NCBI GenBank assembly: GCA_021794075.1
Contig: JAJYRM010000031.1
Coordinates: 1-38,386, forward strand
Direction: 5' to 3'
DNA length: 38,386 nucleotides
Origin: Bacteroidota bacterium
GTDB lineage: Bacteria; Bacteroidota; Ignavibacteria; Kryptoniales; JAKASW01
The position numbers and the translations under genes are program-made. Of the stretch, positions 9,436 through 18,855 are shown one piece after another. Each line of letters begins with the position of its first letter. The first letter of the stretch is position 1. The notes under the pieces were generated by a model. That model was not told where the DNA came from, did no database searches, and saw nothing but the letters and a program-made list of their open reading frames with translations.

Positions 9436-10074
9436 ATGAAGAAGATAAATGTTTTCATGGTCGATGACCACGAACTGATACTTGAAGGAATTCGGAAGAC
9501 CCTGAGCTTATTTCCCGAAATTGTGATTACGGGGGAAGCTCGATCGGCGGAAGAGCTTCATGGCGAGGCGGTCGACAAGAGCGCCGACATAATCCTTCTC
9601 GATATCGACCTGCCCGGGAGAAGCGGCTTCGAAGCGCTTGCTGATGTAAAAACTCTCTTTCCGCGGGCCCGAGTACTCTTTCTTAGTATGTTTCCGGAAG
9701 ACCAGTTTGCGGTGAGGGCGCTGAAGGCGGGAGCCCATGGGTACGTCACGAAGAAAGCTGTCGCCCAGGAGCTTGTTGACGCAATAAGAACCATTGCTGC
9801 CGGGAAGAAATATCTTAGCCCGGGGGTAGAGCAGCAGCTCCTTCAGGAAATCGGCTACAATCGAGAAAGGAGCCCGCTGGAAACACTATCTGACAGAGAA
9901 TTGTCCGTGCTTAGACTTATCGCAAAAGGTAAATCGGCGGGGGCCATCGCCTCTCAACTATCCCTGAGCGTGAATACGGTTACGACTTACAGAAGGAGGC
10001 TCCTGAAAAAACTCGATATGAAAACGAACGCCGAACTGGTCCGTTTCGCTCTGGAGAACAGAATCATCATTTGA
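9436..10074 (+). CDS. NarL/FixJ-type DNA-binding response regulator
   Basis: The 212-residue protein has an N-terminal receiver domain (about 3-120) with acidic pair Asp10-Asp11, phospho-acceptor Asp56 in LLDIDLPG and Lys106 in VTKKA. It is joined to a LuxR-type helix-turn-helix at about 145-208 (LSDRELSVLRLIAKGKSAGAIA, then SVNTVTTYRRRLLKKL). It follows the HisKA_3 kinase by 26 bases, so the two form a cognate two-component pair. It is the only clearly DNA-binding output protein in the 16-kb signalling island. Its target genes cannot be told from this sequence. A short GATCC/GGATC hairpin followed by four T residues overlaps the stop codon but is too weak to call a terminator. Confidence 0.93.
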   Translation: MKKINVFMVDDHELILEGIRKTLSLFPEIVITGEARSAEELHGEAVDKSADIILLDIDLPGRSGFEALADVKTLFPRARVLFLSMFPEDQFAVRALKAGAHGYVTKKAVAQELVDAIRTIAAGKKYLSPGVEQQLLQEIGYNRERSPLETLSDRELSVLRLIAKGKSAGAIASQLSLSVNTVTTYRRRLLKKLDMKTNAELVRFALENRIII

Positions 10075-10282
10075 TCCCCTTATCGGATCCCCTTTTCACA
10101 TTCCGCCAACAACGACTCCCAACCTGAATCCTCCTCGTTTGTACTTTCTGTGAGTGTGTAAATTGGCGCCAATCCTCGTCAACATTATTGTGACTTCACG
10201 TTCATGCTCTCGGGGACATGTGCCAGTCTCCGATAAAGTGTATGTTGCAATCAGGCAGCAAAGTCAACCGGACGAACTTGGA

Positions 10283-10705
10283 ATGTTGAGAGTATTCATA
10301 ATCGATGATTCGCCGATAATCAGGGAACGGTTGAAGAAAATGATGAACTCATTGGGGGATATAGAAATAGCCGGCGAGTGTTCCGGTTATCGCGAATCGG
10401 TTTTAGAGATCAGCCGTACTCGTCCGAACGTTCTCTTTGTTGACATAAAGATCGTCGGGGGGAGCGGAATCGATCTTCTGTTGGAGGTGGAAAAGAAAAA
10501 ATGGAACATGATTAAAATAGTTCTATCTAACTACTGCACTCCGGCGTACCGAAACGCCTGCATGATGGCGGGAGCGGATTATTTTTTCGACAAGTCTATG
10601 GATTACGTAAAGCTGAGGCGAATCATTCGGAAATTAGCTGCTGCCGCATCATCGTACCAAGTTGAGGAAAAGTTACGCACGGGCTCCCGAAAGGAGCGGC
10701 ATTGA
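10283..10705 (+). CDS. Stand-alone receiver-domain protein
   Basis: A 140-residue single-domain response regulator, if started at the ATG at 10283 where receiver homology begins (MLRVFIIDDSP). An in-frame GTG at 10154 would add 43 residues with no domain character, and I see no good ribosome site for either start. Asp8-Asp9, phospho-acceptor Asp54 (LFVDIKI) and Lys104 (FDKS) are present. The motif after Asp54 (IKIVGGSG) departs from the usual MPxxxG. There is no output domain, so it should act by protein contact or as a phosphate relay or sink. Its stop overlaps the TTG start of the next kinase, which suggests co-translation with that kinase. Confidence 0.8.
   Translation: MLRVFIIDDSPIIRERLKKMMNSLGDIEIAGECSGYRESVLEISRTRPNVLFVDIKIVGGSGIDLLLEVEKKKWNMIKIVLSNYCTPAYRNACMMAGADYFFDKSMDYVKLRRIIRKLAAAASSYQVEEKLRTGSRKERH
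10691..10696 (+). promoter_or_regulatory. Ribosome binding site supporting the TTG start at 10702
   Basis: AAGGAG lies five bases before the TTG, inside the end of the receiver gene. A downstream in-frame GTG at 10732 has only a more distant GGAG, so the TTG is preferred. Confidence 0.6.
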
Positions 10706-12486
10706 CATATCATAAAGGAGAAACCGGAAAAGTGACACGGTCCGCGCTCGGCGGGAAGCGAGCAAGTGTCTCCGATCAGATAACAGGTACAGAAGAACAG
10801 TACCGCATCTTGTTCGACTGTAATCCAAACCCGATGTGGGTATATGACCAGGAGACTCTCCGGTTTCTGGTAGTCAACGACGCGGCCGTATATCATTATG
10901 GCTATTCACGGGACGAATTCCTAAGCATGACCATACGGGACATCCGTCCGCCAGAAGATCTGGCCAGGCTGGATGACAATCTGCGTCTCACGTTGGTTTC
11001 TCCTATAGACGATGCCGGCGTCTGGCGGCATCGAGCGAAAGATGGGAAGCTTTTTCGTGTGCACGTTACGTCGCACGAGGTCCCGTTCGGCGGCAGGAAA
11101 GGGAAGCTTGTCCTTGCGCAAAACCTCACCGCTCAAATAGAAGCGGAGGAAAGGCTCTCCACGACACTTGAAAGAGAAAAACGGTACCGCGAAGAGGCGG
11201 AAAAAGTCAACCGCCGTCTTGCCTTTCTCCTCGAAGCAAGCACGACACTTTCCGAATCCCTTGATTTCCAGGAGCGTCTGAAGACGGTTGCCGGACTGGC
11301 GGTTCCGAGAATAGCAGACTGGTGTGCGGTGGATATCATTGAGAACGACGGAACGCTTGCGCGGCTTGCGGTCATTCACTCTGATCCGCGTATGGTCGAA
11401 TATGCCTTCGAGCTTCAGAAACGGTACCCCTACCAGCCTGGCGCCATGTCCGGATTACCGGGCGTTCTGAGGACTGGACGTACAGAGATAATCAACGACA
11501 TCCCGGACGAACTGCTCGTGGCGCGTGCCAAGGATGAGGACGACCTTCGAATATTCAGGATACTCGGTCTCAAGGCTGTCATGATAGTCCCTCTCGCGGC
11601 ATTCGAAAGGACGCTCGGCGCAATCACTCTCGTTTACGCCGAATCGAACAGGAAGTTCACGGAGGAGGACAGGTTCCTCGCAGAAGATCTCGCCCGTCGC
11701 GCCGCTATGCAGATAGAGCTTGCGAGATTGTACCGTGAAACTAAAGAGCTCAACGCGTCGCTTGAGAAAAAAGTAAACGAACGCACCTCGGAACTTCAGG
11801 CGGTGAACAGGGAATTGGAAGCCTTTTCATATTCTGTCTCTCACGATCTGCGAGCGCCGCTTCGCCATATACACGGCTTCGCCGATCTTCTCGCGAGGCA
11901 CATAGAGAGTACGCTTGATGAGAAAGCGAAACGCTATCTTGGATTCATTTCAGATTCCGTCAAAGAGATGGGCGTTCTTATAGACGATCTCCTGATGCTT
12001 TCACGAATGGGGCGAATGGAAATGAGAAGATCTTCTTTCGACTTGCGCGATACGGTTGAGAGCGTCATCAACAGTATGAGCCAGGAGACCGGCGGCCGGA
12101 ATATTGAATGGAAGATTTCCCGGCTGCCGGTCGTGGAAGCGGATCATAACATGCTGAGACTGGTGTTCCAGAACCTTCTCGGAAACGCGGTGAAATATAC
12201 GCGGCCAAGGGAAAGAGCCGTCATAGAAGTCGAGGCCACCGAGAATGACGACGAAACCGTCGTTTGTGTGCGCGACAACGGAGTAGGCTTCGACATGAAA
12301 TACTCGGACAATCTTTTTGGCGTATTCCAACGGCTCCATCCCTCCGAAGAGTTTGAAGGGACCGGCATCGGTCTGGCAAATGTCCGCAGGATTATACAAC
12401 GCCACGGCGGGAGGACCTGGGCTGAGGGCGAAGTTGATCGTGGAGCTGCCGTATACTTCACACTTCCTGCGACGAAGAAAGTATGA
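10702..12486 (+). CDS. Soluble PAS-GAF sensor histidine kinase (copy 1 of the duplicated trio)
   Basis: The 594-residue kinase carries a PAS domain (about 30-147), a GAF domain (about 185-342), a short coiled coil (345-375), a HisKA domain with phospho-accepting His381 in FSYSVSHDLRAPLRHIHG, and a GHKL ATPase domain (NLLGNAVKYT at 491, DNGVGFDM at 525, GTGIGLANVRRI at 553). The core is of the Cph1/phytochrome-related type that pairs with Rcp1-like receivers. The GAF lacks a neighbouring PHY domain, so bilin binding is not supported. No membrane segment is seen. The stop overlaps the next gene by four bases (ATGA). Its core closely matches the kinase at 16143-18383, but its sensor half is different. 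Confidence 0.93.
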   Translation: MTYHKGETGKVTRSALGGKRASVSDQITGTEEQYRILFDCNPNPMWVYDQETLRFLVVNDAAVYHYGYSRDEFLSMTIRDIRPPEDLARLDDNLRLTLVSPIDDAGVWRHRAKDGKLFRVHVTSHEVPFGGRKGKLVLAQNLTAQIEAEERLSTTLEREKRYREEAEKVNRRLAFLLEASTTLSESLDFQERLKTVAGLAVPRIADWCAVDIIENDGTLARLAVIHSDPRMVEYAFELQKRYPYQPGAMSGLPGVLRTGRTEIINDIPDELLVARAKDEDDLRIFRILGLKAVMIVPLAAFERTLGAITLVYAESNRKFTEEDRFLAEDLARRAAMQIELARLYRETKELNASLEKKVNERTSELQAVNRELEAFSYSVSHDLRAPLRHIHGFADLLARHIESTLDEKAKRYLGFISDSVKEMGVLIDDLLMLSRMGRMEMRRSSFDLRDTVESVINSMSQETGGRNIEWKISRLPVVEADHNMLRLVFQNLLGNAVKYTRPRERAVIEVEATENDDETVVCVRDNGVGFDMKYSDNLFGVFQRLHPSEEFEGTGIGLANVRRIIQRHGGRTWAEGEVDRGAAVYFTLPATKKV

Positions 12487-12941
12487 GGATGGATTCAATA
12501 AGGAGCATCTTACTTGCCGAAGACAACCAGATGGATGTTGAACTTACTCTAGAGGCGCTGGGTCAGCATATATTTGCCAACGATGTCGTCGTTGTCGGCG
12601 ACGGCGCTGAGGCCCTCGACTACCTTCGGCGAAACGGGAAATACGCCGACCGTCAGGAGGGGAATCCGGCGGTGGTCCTTCTCGATTTGAAGATGCCGAA
12701 AGTGGACGGGCTGAAGGTACTTAAGGAGATAAAGGGAGACGTGTCACTCAGGACGATACCTGTTGTTGTACTGACGTCTTCCAGAGAGGAGAAAGACTTG
12801 GTGAAAAGTTATCAGCTTGGAGTCAACGCTTACGTGGTGAAGCCGGTGGACTTTCATGACTTTGTGGAAGCTGTGAGCAAACTCGACGTATTCTGGGCCA
12901 TCGTGAACGAGCCACCTCCCGCGAGGGTAAACGCTGGGTAA
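12483..12941 (+). CDS. Rcp1-like stand-alone receiver (copy 1)
   Basis: A 152-residue single receiver domain with acidic pair Glu13-Asp14 (LLAEDN), phospho-acceptor Asp68 (VLLDLKMPKVDG), Thr98 and Lys120 (VVKP). The long loop before the third strand (YLRRNGKYADRQEGNP) is typical of the Rcp1 family, which partners cyanobacterial phytochrome kinases. Genes for this family usually sit directly after their kinase, and this one overlaps the PAS-GAF kinase by four bases, so that kinase is the obvious phosphodonor. There is no output domain. A close homolog sits in the same relative place at 18352-18807. A second in-frame ATG two codons in is possible as the start. Confidence 0.92.
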   Translation: MRMDSIRSILLAEDNQMDVELTLEALGQHIFANDVVVVGDGAEALDYLRRNGKYADRQEGNPAVVLLDLKMPKVDGLKVLKEIKGDVSLRTIPVVVLTSSREEKDLVKSYQLGVNAYVVKPVDFHDFVEAVSKLDVFWAIVNEPPPARVNAG

Positions 12942-13162
12942 TGAGTAAATAGCAACGCGCTGGCTAAAAGGGCTCGAATATTTCAGAGCGTCCGCCCACA
13001 TGCCTGCGCCCCGGATTTTTGCTGAATGGGTAGAGCGGCTCGATAGGGAATACTTTTTGGCTTGAGCCTTATCAGTCAAATCTGGAGAAACCACAGATTG
13101 CTTACAGTAACAGATATATATGCGATATGGCCCGTAAGCAAGAGTTCAAAAACGGAGAGCGT

Positions 13163-15898
13163 ATGTCAAACGTAGAAAACAACGTGCTAAGGGTGTTGCA
13201 TCTCGAAGACAATATTCGAGATGCCCAACTCGTCCACGCGATCGTGGAAGATGCAGGCATCGACTGCGATGTGAAACTCGTTAGGTCACGAGAAGGCTAT
13301 CTTAAAGCCCTTGATCAGAATGAATTCGATCTGATCCTATGCGATTATTCTCTCCCTTCCTTCAACGGTAGGGATGCCCTTTTGATAGCCAGGGACAAGA
13401 TTCCGGAAATCCCCTTCATCTATGTTTCCGGCACTATTGGTGAAGAGCGAGCAGTGCAGGCGCTTCTCGATGGCGCAACCGATTACGTGCTCAAGCCGGG
13501 ACTCGCGCGGCTCGCGCCTGCGATCCGGCGGGCTGTAAGGGAAGCGGAAGAAAAGAAGAAGCTGAAGCTTGCGGAGCGGCTGCGCGAGACGGCACTTGCG
13601 GAACTGAGAGTCCTCGAGTCGAAATATAGGGGAGTCCTCCAGAGCGCTCCCGATGCCGCGATCATCGTCGATGAAGGTGAAAGGATAGCGTTCGCTAACA
13701 AAGGTGTCGAAAGTATTTTCGGCTATTCAGGGGAAGAATTGATTGGGAAGCCTCTGTCGGTCCTGATCCCGAAAAGATTCCAGAAATCGCACAAAAGGGA
13801 GATTAAGTCTTTTGACGGGCACCCGCACGCGAGGCCGATGAGCAGCGGAATGGAATTGTACGGGGTAAGGAAAGACGGGGTCGAATTTCCTGCCGACATA
13901 ATGCTTTCTCCGCTCGTGAAAGACCAGGGGCTCTCTGTGCTTGCTATGGTGCGCGACCTTACGGAATCGAAAAAGGCGGAAAAAGCTTTGCGGGCAAAGG
14001 AGGAGAAATTCAGAACTATCTACGAGGCGTCGCCAGTGGCGATAGTAGAGGTTGCGGATGACGGCAAGTTCCTGAGCTGCAACCCTGCTGCCGTGGACAT
14101 GTTCGGATATAGCGAGAAGGAACTTCTCGAAAAGACAATCACCGATCTTAAATATCCGGAGGATGAAGCAATCGTGCCGCGTGTATTGTCTGAGCTGAGT
14201 GCGATGAAGATGAGTAAAGTAAGGTTTGAAAAACGGTTCGTCCGGAAGAACGGTAATATCATAGTAGCCCTCCTGACGGTGTCCGCCGTCAAGGACGAGA
14301 CAAACAGGATGGATCACGCGCTGATGATCATTGACGATATTACAGATCGCAGGCTGGCTGAGGAAGCATTAAGGAATTCAGAAGAACGGTACCGCAGCCT
14401 GGTGGACGGCGTACGCGATGCTATTTTCAAATTGTCACCGGGGGGAATGATACTCAACTTGAATCTTGCGTTCGCGAGGATAACCGGCTGGAGACGCGAC
14501 GAATGGGTCGGGCGGAGTTTCACCGACCTTCTTCATCCTGCTGACAGGGAGAAAGCTGCCACGGCTTTAAAGAAGGTGGCCGACGGCGAGAATTCTGGAG
14601 TTACCGAATACCGCATATTGACAAAGTCCGGGAGTTATCTTATCGGGGAAATAAGTACGGCTGCCCAATTGAGAGAAGGCAAGCTTATCGGATTCCTTGG
14701 GATCGCCAGGGACGTGACGGAACAGAAATCGCTTGAGGAACAACTCAGACAGACGCTGAAGCTTGAAGGCCTGGGGACGCTGGCCGGAGGGATTGCGCAC
14801 GATTTCAACAACATACTTGCGATCATAACCGGGTACGCCTCCTTCTTGCGCAGGACCGTTGTTGGCGATGAAAAAGGGGCACGGTCAGTCGACGCGATCG
14901 AGACCGCGGCATCGAGGGCTACTGCGCTCGTGCGCCAACTCTTGACTTTCGCGAGGAGAGATGAGATTGTGGTGGGTTATCTCGATGTCAACGAAATGGT
15001 TACTGAGATGCAAAAGCTTATCGGGGAAACATTCCCGAAGCAGATAATGATCGACATCGAATTGCACGACGGAACAACGCCGGTTTACGGGGACCGATCA
15101 CAAATACATCAGCTCCTCTTGAACCTCTGCGTTAACGCGAGGGACGCTATGATGGACCGCGAAGACGGCATCCTCTCCGGCGGAATACTCAAGATTGTCA
15201 CCGATGTTGTCGAGGGAAGAGGACTAAGAAAACGTTTTCCAACGGCGTTGGAAAAAGAGTACATCAGAATAAGCGTTACAGACACCGGAATAGGGATGGA
15301 CGAAAATATCCGGAAGCGTATCTTTGAGCCTTTCTTTACAACAAAGCCGCAGGGAAAAGGAACCGGCCTTGGCCTGTCGACGGTTTACGGTATCGTTCGA
15401 AACCACGCGGGGATGATCGACGTGCAGAGCGAGCCAGGCCTGGGAACAACGTTCATAGTCTATCTCCCGGCACACTCTCAGGTCGTCACTGAACAAGAGT
15501 CAACCGGAGATGCTTCCGATTTTCGCGGCGGAAATGAAACGATACTGGTCGTCGAGGACGAGCCGGAGCTCCGCGAATACCTTGATGACCTTCTCACCGC
15601 GGAAGGCTACAGAGTGTTGACTGCCCAGGACGGTGAAAAGGCAATTTCTCTTTTCCTGAGCCACGACAACATTGACCTTGTCCTTTCCGACATCGGTCTT
15701 CCGAAGATCGGCGGCATCGATCTGATGGAATCCGTCCGTACCATGAAACCCAATACCAGCGTGATTCTCGCTAGTGGTTACCTGGATGAAAGTGAGCGAA
15801 GGAAAATGGCGCAGAAAGGCGTAGACTCTTTCATACAAAAGCCTTACAAAAGGGGGGAGTTATTGAAAAGAATCCGCTCTGCGCTAGATCAGGATTGA
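13163..15898 (+). CDS. Hybrid histidine kinase REC-PAS-PAS-PAS-HisKA-ATPase-REC (copy 1)
   Basis: The 911-residue cytoplasmic hybrid kinase has an N-terminal receiver (about 10-125, Asp61 in LILCDYSLPS), PAS regions at about 155-268, 280-395 and 405-520, and a HisKA domain with His546 in [11 protein letters not shown]. An ATPase domain ([10 protein letters not shown] at 654, DTGIGMD at 707, GTGLGLSTVYG at 733) and a C-terminal receiver (about 793-908, Asp843 in [12 protein letters not shown]) follow. Starting at 13163 rather than the upstream ATG at 13127 gives a GGAG five bases before the ATG and the same length as its paralog (18856-21591). An internal phosphorelay from His546 to Asp843 is expected. 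Asp61 may receive phosphate from other kinases. The 221 bases before it hold no gene. Confidence 0.92.
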   Translation: MSNVENNVLRVLHLEDNIRDAQLVHAIVEDAGIDCDVKLVRSREGYLKALDQNEFDLILCDYSLPSFNGRDALLIARDKIPEIPFIYVSGTIGEERAVQALLDGATDYVLKPGLARLAPAIRRAVREAEEKKKLKLAERLRETALAELRVLESKYRGVLQSAPDAAIIVDEGERIAFANKGVESIFGYSGEELIGKPLSVLIPKRFQKSHKREIKSFDGHPHARPMSSGMELYGVRKDGVEFPADIMLSPLVKDQGLSVLAMVRDLTESKKAEKALRAKEEKFRTIYEASPVAIVEVADDGKFLSCNPAAVDMFGYSEKELLEKTITDLKYPEDEAIVPRVLSELSAMKMSKVRFEKRFVRKNGNIIVALLTVSAVKDETNRMDHALMIIDDITDRRLAEEALRNSEERYRSLVDGVRDAIFKLSPGGMILNLNLAFARITGWRRDEWVGRSFTDLLHPADREKAATALKKVADGENSGVTEYRILTKSGSYLIGEISTAAQLREGKLIGFLGIARDVTEQKSLEEQLRQTLKLEGLGTLAGGIAHDFNNILAIITGYASFLRRTVVGDEKGARSVDAIETAASRATALVRQLLTFARRDEIVVGYLDVNEMVTEMQKLIGETFPKQIMIDIELHDGTTPVYGDRSQIHQLLLNLCVNARDAMMDREDGILSGGILKIVTDVVEGRGLRKRFPTALEKEYIRISVTDTGIGMDENIRKRIFEPFFTTKPQGKGTGLGLSTVYGIVRNHAGMIDVQSEPGLGTTFIVYLPAHSQVVTEQESTGDASDFRGGNETILVVEDEPELREYLDDLLTAEGYRVLTAQDGEKAISLFLSHDNIDLVLSDIGLPKIGGIDLMESVRTMKPNTSVILASGYLDESERRKMAQKGVDSFIQKPYKRGELLKRIRSALDQD

Positions 15899-16142
15899 TG
15901 GGATGCCGTTCTCGACAGATTTGCCTTAATAGAATTTTTCCCTGGTACTATTCCCTCCCGAAGTCTTTTCTGCCCGATCCCGACATCCTGGCGGGCACGA
16001 GAGTGGGAACGATTTTCGCTTACCTGACTGTTAGATATTTAGATTTTCGTCGAGAATGCTGCCCCCGGGCGCCCAGTTGCTCACCGACAATAGTCTAAAG
16101 GTATCGATGCCGGCTTTGATATGACAATTAGGTCCTTGAACG
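15899..16142. other. Gap between the two copies of the signalling trio
   Basis: About 240 bases separate the first hybrid kinase from the second PAS kinase. A 67-codon frame here has no domain character and I do not call it. This is the likely duplication junction and may hold a promoter for the second trio, but no motif stands out. Confidence 0.4.
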
Positions 16143-18383
16143 TTGGCTGATAGTTTTAAAGTGCAGTACCTGGAAGATGCGGGTCTCCTCAGGTCTCTTA
16201 TAGATAAGTCTCAGGACGGGATGATGCTCATTGATAGCAGGGGCATCGTTCTCTTTGCCAATGCTGCCGCAATAGCGGTCTTCGCGGACAGATACGATCA
16301 TCTTGTTGGGGCGCGGTTCGAGATCTCAAATTCATCAGACGACATGGAAATTATCGGACCCGTCCGGGAAGATACACGGTACTTCGAGATGCGTGCAAGC
16401 GAAGTTCGTTGGCGGGGACAAACATACAACCTGGCGGTTCTCAGAGACATTACAGGCCGAAAACTAGTTGAGCAGAAACTTCGCATCAGCGAGCAGAACT
16501 ACCGTCATCTCTTTGAGCACGCCGCGCTCGGTATATTTCAGGTTTCGTTGCGCGGTGAAATCAAAGAAGCAAATCACTCCTTCGCCCGCATGTTCGGCTA
16601 CAAGTCTCCTCAGGAGATGAAGGAGCTCGTGAAAAAAGTCGATTCTGATCTCTTTGCAGATCCGTCAAGACGGCTGCAGAATATCCGGCAATTTCAGCAG
16701 AATCCGGCGATCGGAGTATTTGAAAATGACTACAAACGCAGAGATGGTTCTGTATTTACAGGGAGGGCTCACCTGCAGTCGGTTCGTGACGCGCAGGGGA
16801 ATATACTTCACATTGAGGGGTTCGTCGAAGACATTTCTGAAAGAAGAAAGTCCGATGAAGCGCTGCGGAAGAGCGAGGAGCGTTTTTCAAAGGTATTCTC
16901 CTCCAGTCCCGTTGGGATTAGCATCACTACGTTGTCAGAGGGAAGGTTCGTGGATGCCAACCAGGCGTTCCTAAACGTATACGGATATGCTCGTGACGAA
17001 GTCGTCGGACATACATCTTCTGAATTGAAGATGTGGGTGAATCCAGAAGTTCGGGATGAAATAGCATCGGAGATCCGTGAGAAAGGTGTTGCGCAGGAGA
17101 AGGAGGTAACCCTACGAATGAAGTCGGGCGACCTATTTACCGGAATCTTTTCGTCAGAAATAATAGAGATCTCAGGCGAAGACTGCATGATCGGGCTCCT
17201 CAGGGATATCACCGATCAAAAACTCGCGTATGAGGCGCGCTCGCGCCTCGCGGTTATAGTGGAATCGGCCTCAGATGCCATCCTCGCCAAAACACTAGAT
17301 GGCGTAATTACCGCCTGGAATCACGGCGCGGAAATCCTTTATGGATACTCAACAGCGGAAATTCTGGGAAGAAACATAAGAAGCTTGTATCCTCCGGAAG
17401 ATGTCGAGGAAGAGGACGCTATCATAAAGCGGCTCATGAACGGTGAGACCGTGAGACAATTTGAATCTGTCCGTATCAGAAAGAACGGCGCGCCCGTGGA
17501 CGTTTCGCTGACGATCTCTCCCATCCGCGACGTTGAAGGGAGAATCGTCGGTGTATCACAGATCGCGCGCGATATCTCGGAACGCAAGAAGGTGGAGCAA
17601 CAAATCAGGTCGCTGAATGAGGAGCTTGAGAAGCGCGTCCGTGAGCGAACGGCGCAGCTCGAAGCGGCTAACAAGGAGCTCGAGGCTTTCTCCTATTCGG
17701 TCTCCCACGATTTGCGCGCTCCGCTCCGTCATATACACGGGTATTCCGATTTGCTGACACGTAGCATGGAGGGGAAATCGGACGAAAAAGAATTGCGCTA
17801 CCTAAAATATATATCTGATTCGGTCAGGGAGATGGGTGAGCTCATCGACGACCTCCTGGCTTTTTCACGCATGGGGCGCATAGAAATGCGCAAGACATCG
17901 GTGGATCTGCGCATGATCGTAGAGGGAGTTATCGGTTCTTTTGGCGAAGAGATATCCGGACGCGATATCCAGTGGGATATTTCTGATCTTCCGACTGTTG
18001 AAGCGGACGCGGCCATGCTGCGGTTGGTATTCCAAAACCTTCTTGGAAATGCGGTGAAGTACACGCGCCCGAGACCTAAAGCCATAATATCGATTGGAAG
18101 TGAATTCCGGAGCAATGAAGTGATATTCAGCGTGAAGGACAACGGGGTTGGTTTTGATATGAAGTACGCAAACAACCTTTTTGGAGTATTCCAGAGGTTG
18201 CACAGAGCGGATGAGTTCGAAGGAACCGGCATTGGACTAGCGAACGTTCGCAGGATAATTCATCGTCACGGCGGTAATACGTGGGCCGAAGGCGCGACGG
18301 ACCACGGGGCGACCTTTTATTTCTCACTCCCTTATCAGAAGAAAGGCCAAGATGGAACGCTTGAAGAGCATACTTCTCGCTGA
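16143..18383 (+). CDS. Soluble multi-PAS sensor histidine kinase (copy 2 of the duplicated trio)
   Basis: The 746-residue kinase has an N-terminal PAS-like region (about 15-108), PAS regions at about 115-235, 245-360 and 365-482, and a coiled coil (483-515). A HisKA domain with His522 in FSYSVSHDLRAPLRHIHG and an ATPase domain (NLLGNAVKYT at 632, DNGVGFDM at 666, GTGIGLANVRRI at 694) follow. From the coiled coil onward it matches the kinase at 10702-12486 closely, including MKYANNLFGVFQRLH. The sensor half has no GAF. No membrane segment is seen. The start is uncertain: a TTG at 16143 is used here because no ATG precedes the first PAS region. The end overlaps the next gene by 32 bases. Confidence 0.9.
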   Translation: MADSFKVQYLEDAGLLRSLIDKSQDGMMLIDSRGIVLFANAAAIAVFADRYDHLVGARFEISNSSDDMEIIGPVREDTRYFEMRASEVRWRGQTYNLAVLRDITGRKLVEQKLRISEQNYRHLFEHAALGIFQVSLRGEIKEANHSFARMFGYKSPQEMKELVKKVDSDLFADPSRRLQNIRQFQQNPAIGVFENDYKRRDGSVFTGRAHLQSVRDAQGNILHIEGFVEDISERRKSDEALRKSEERFSKVFSSSPVGISITTLSEGRFVDANQAFLNVYGYARDEVVGHTSSELKMWVNPEVRDEIASEIREKGVAQEKEVTLRMKSGDLFTGIFSSEIIEISGEDCMIGLLRDITDQKLAYEARSRLAVIVESASDAILAKTLDGVITAWNHGAEILYGYSTAEILGRNIRSLYPPEDVEEEDAIIKRLMNGETVRQFESVRIRKNGAPVDVSLTISPIRDVEGRIVGVSQIARDISERKKVEQQIRSLNEELEKRVRERTAQLEAANKELEAFSYSVSHDLRAPLRHIHGYSDLLTRSMEGKSDEKELRYLKYISDSVREMGELIDDLLAFSRMGRIEMRKTSVDLRMIVEGVIGSFGEEISGRDIQWDISDLPTVEADAAMLRLVFQNLLGNAVKYTRPRPKAIISIGSEFRSNEVIFSVKDNGVGFDMKYANNLFGVFQRLHRADEFEGTGIGLANVRRIIHRHGGNTWAEGATDHGATFYFSLPYQKKGQDGTLEEHTSR

Positions 18384-18807
18384 AGACAATCACATGGATG
18401 TCGAACTCACTCTGGAAGCGCTGGGCCGCCACAACCTCGCTAATGAGGTCGAGGTCGTTAACGACGGCGCCGAGGCGCTGGAGTATCTCTATCGCAGGGG
18501 AAAGTTCAGCTCCCGCCCGGCGGGAAACCCTGCCGTGGTACTCCTCGACATTAAGATGCCCAAGGTGAACGGGCTTGAAGTGTTGAAGGAAATAAAAGGC
18601 GACCCGAACCTCAAGATGATGCCCGTGGTGGTACTGACATCCTCACGTGAAGAATCGGATCTGATCAGGAGCTATAACCTCGGAGTCAATGCCTATGTGG
18701 TTAAGCCGCTTGAGTTCGAGGAATTCGTTACGGCGGTGAGCAGGTTAGGCGTGTTTTGGGCGATCATTAACGAACCTCCCCCTGGAAGTTCAAGGGGGAT
18801 CGCGTGA
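18352..18807 (+). CDS. Rcp1-like stand-alone receiver (copy 2)
   Basis: A 151-residue single receiver domain, very similar to the protein at 12483-12941: LLAEDN at the acidic pocket, phospho-acceptor Asp66 in VLLDIKMPKVNG, VVLTSSREE, NAYVVKPLEF and the same FWAI-NEPPP tail. The ATG at 18352 has AAAGG about five bases upstream and lies inside the end of the preceding kinase gene, so translation is coupled. That kinase is its expected phosphodonor. No output domain is present, so it should act through contact with a partner, possibly the hybrid kinase encoded 48 bases downstream. Confidence 0.92.
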   Translation: MERLKSILLAEDNHMDVELTLEALGRHNLANEVEVVNDGAEALEYLYRRGKFSSRPAGNPAVVLLDIKMPKVNGLEVLKEIKGDPNLKMMPVVVLTSSREESDLIRSYNLGVNAYVVKPLEFEEFVTAVSRLGVFWAIINEPPPGSSRGIA

Positions 18808-18855
18808 CTTCTATCAGTTAGGAGTCTTTCCCAGAATTAGAAGACCGGAGAGCGA

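Noticed and set aside
10073-10096. GATCC-CCTTATC-GGATC hairpin followed by CCCTTTT as a terminator of the NarL-type gene
   Set aside because: The stem has only five pairs and overlaps the stop codon; it may be chance.
10702-12486. Bacteriophytochrome
   Set aside because: The kinase core and Rcp1-like partner resemble Cph1/Rcp1, but there is only PAS plus one GAF, no PHY domain and no recognisable bilin-attachment context.
15895-16098. 67-codon frame between the two signalling trios
   Set aside because: Composition is not protein-like and no domain or ribosome site supports it.
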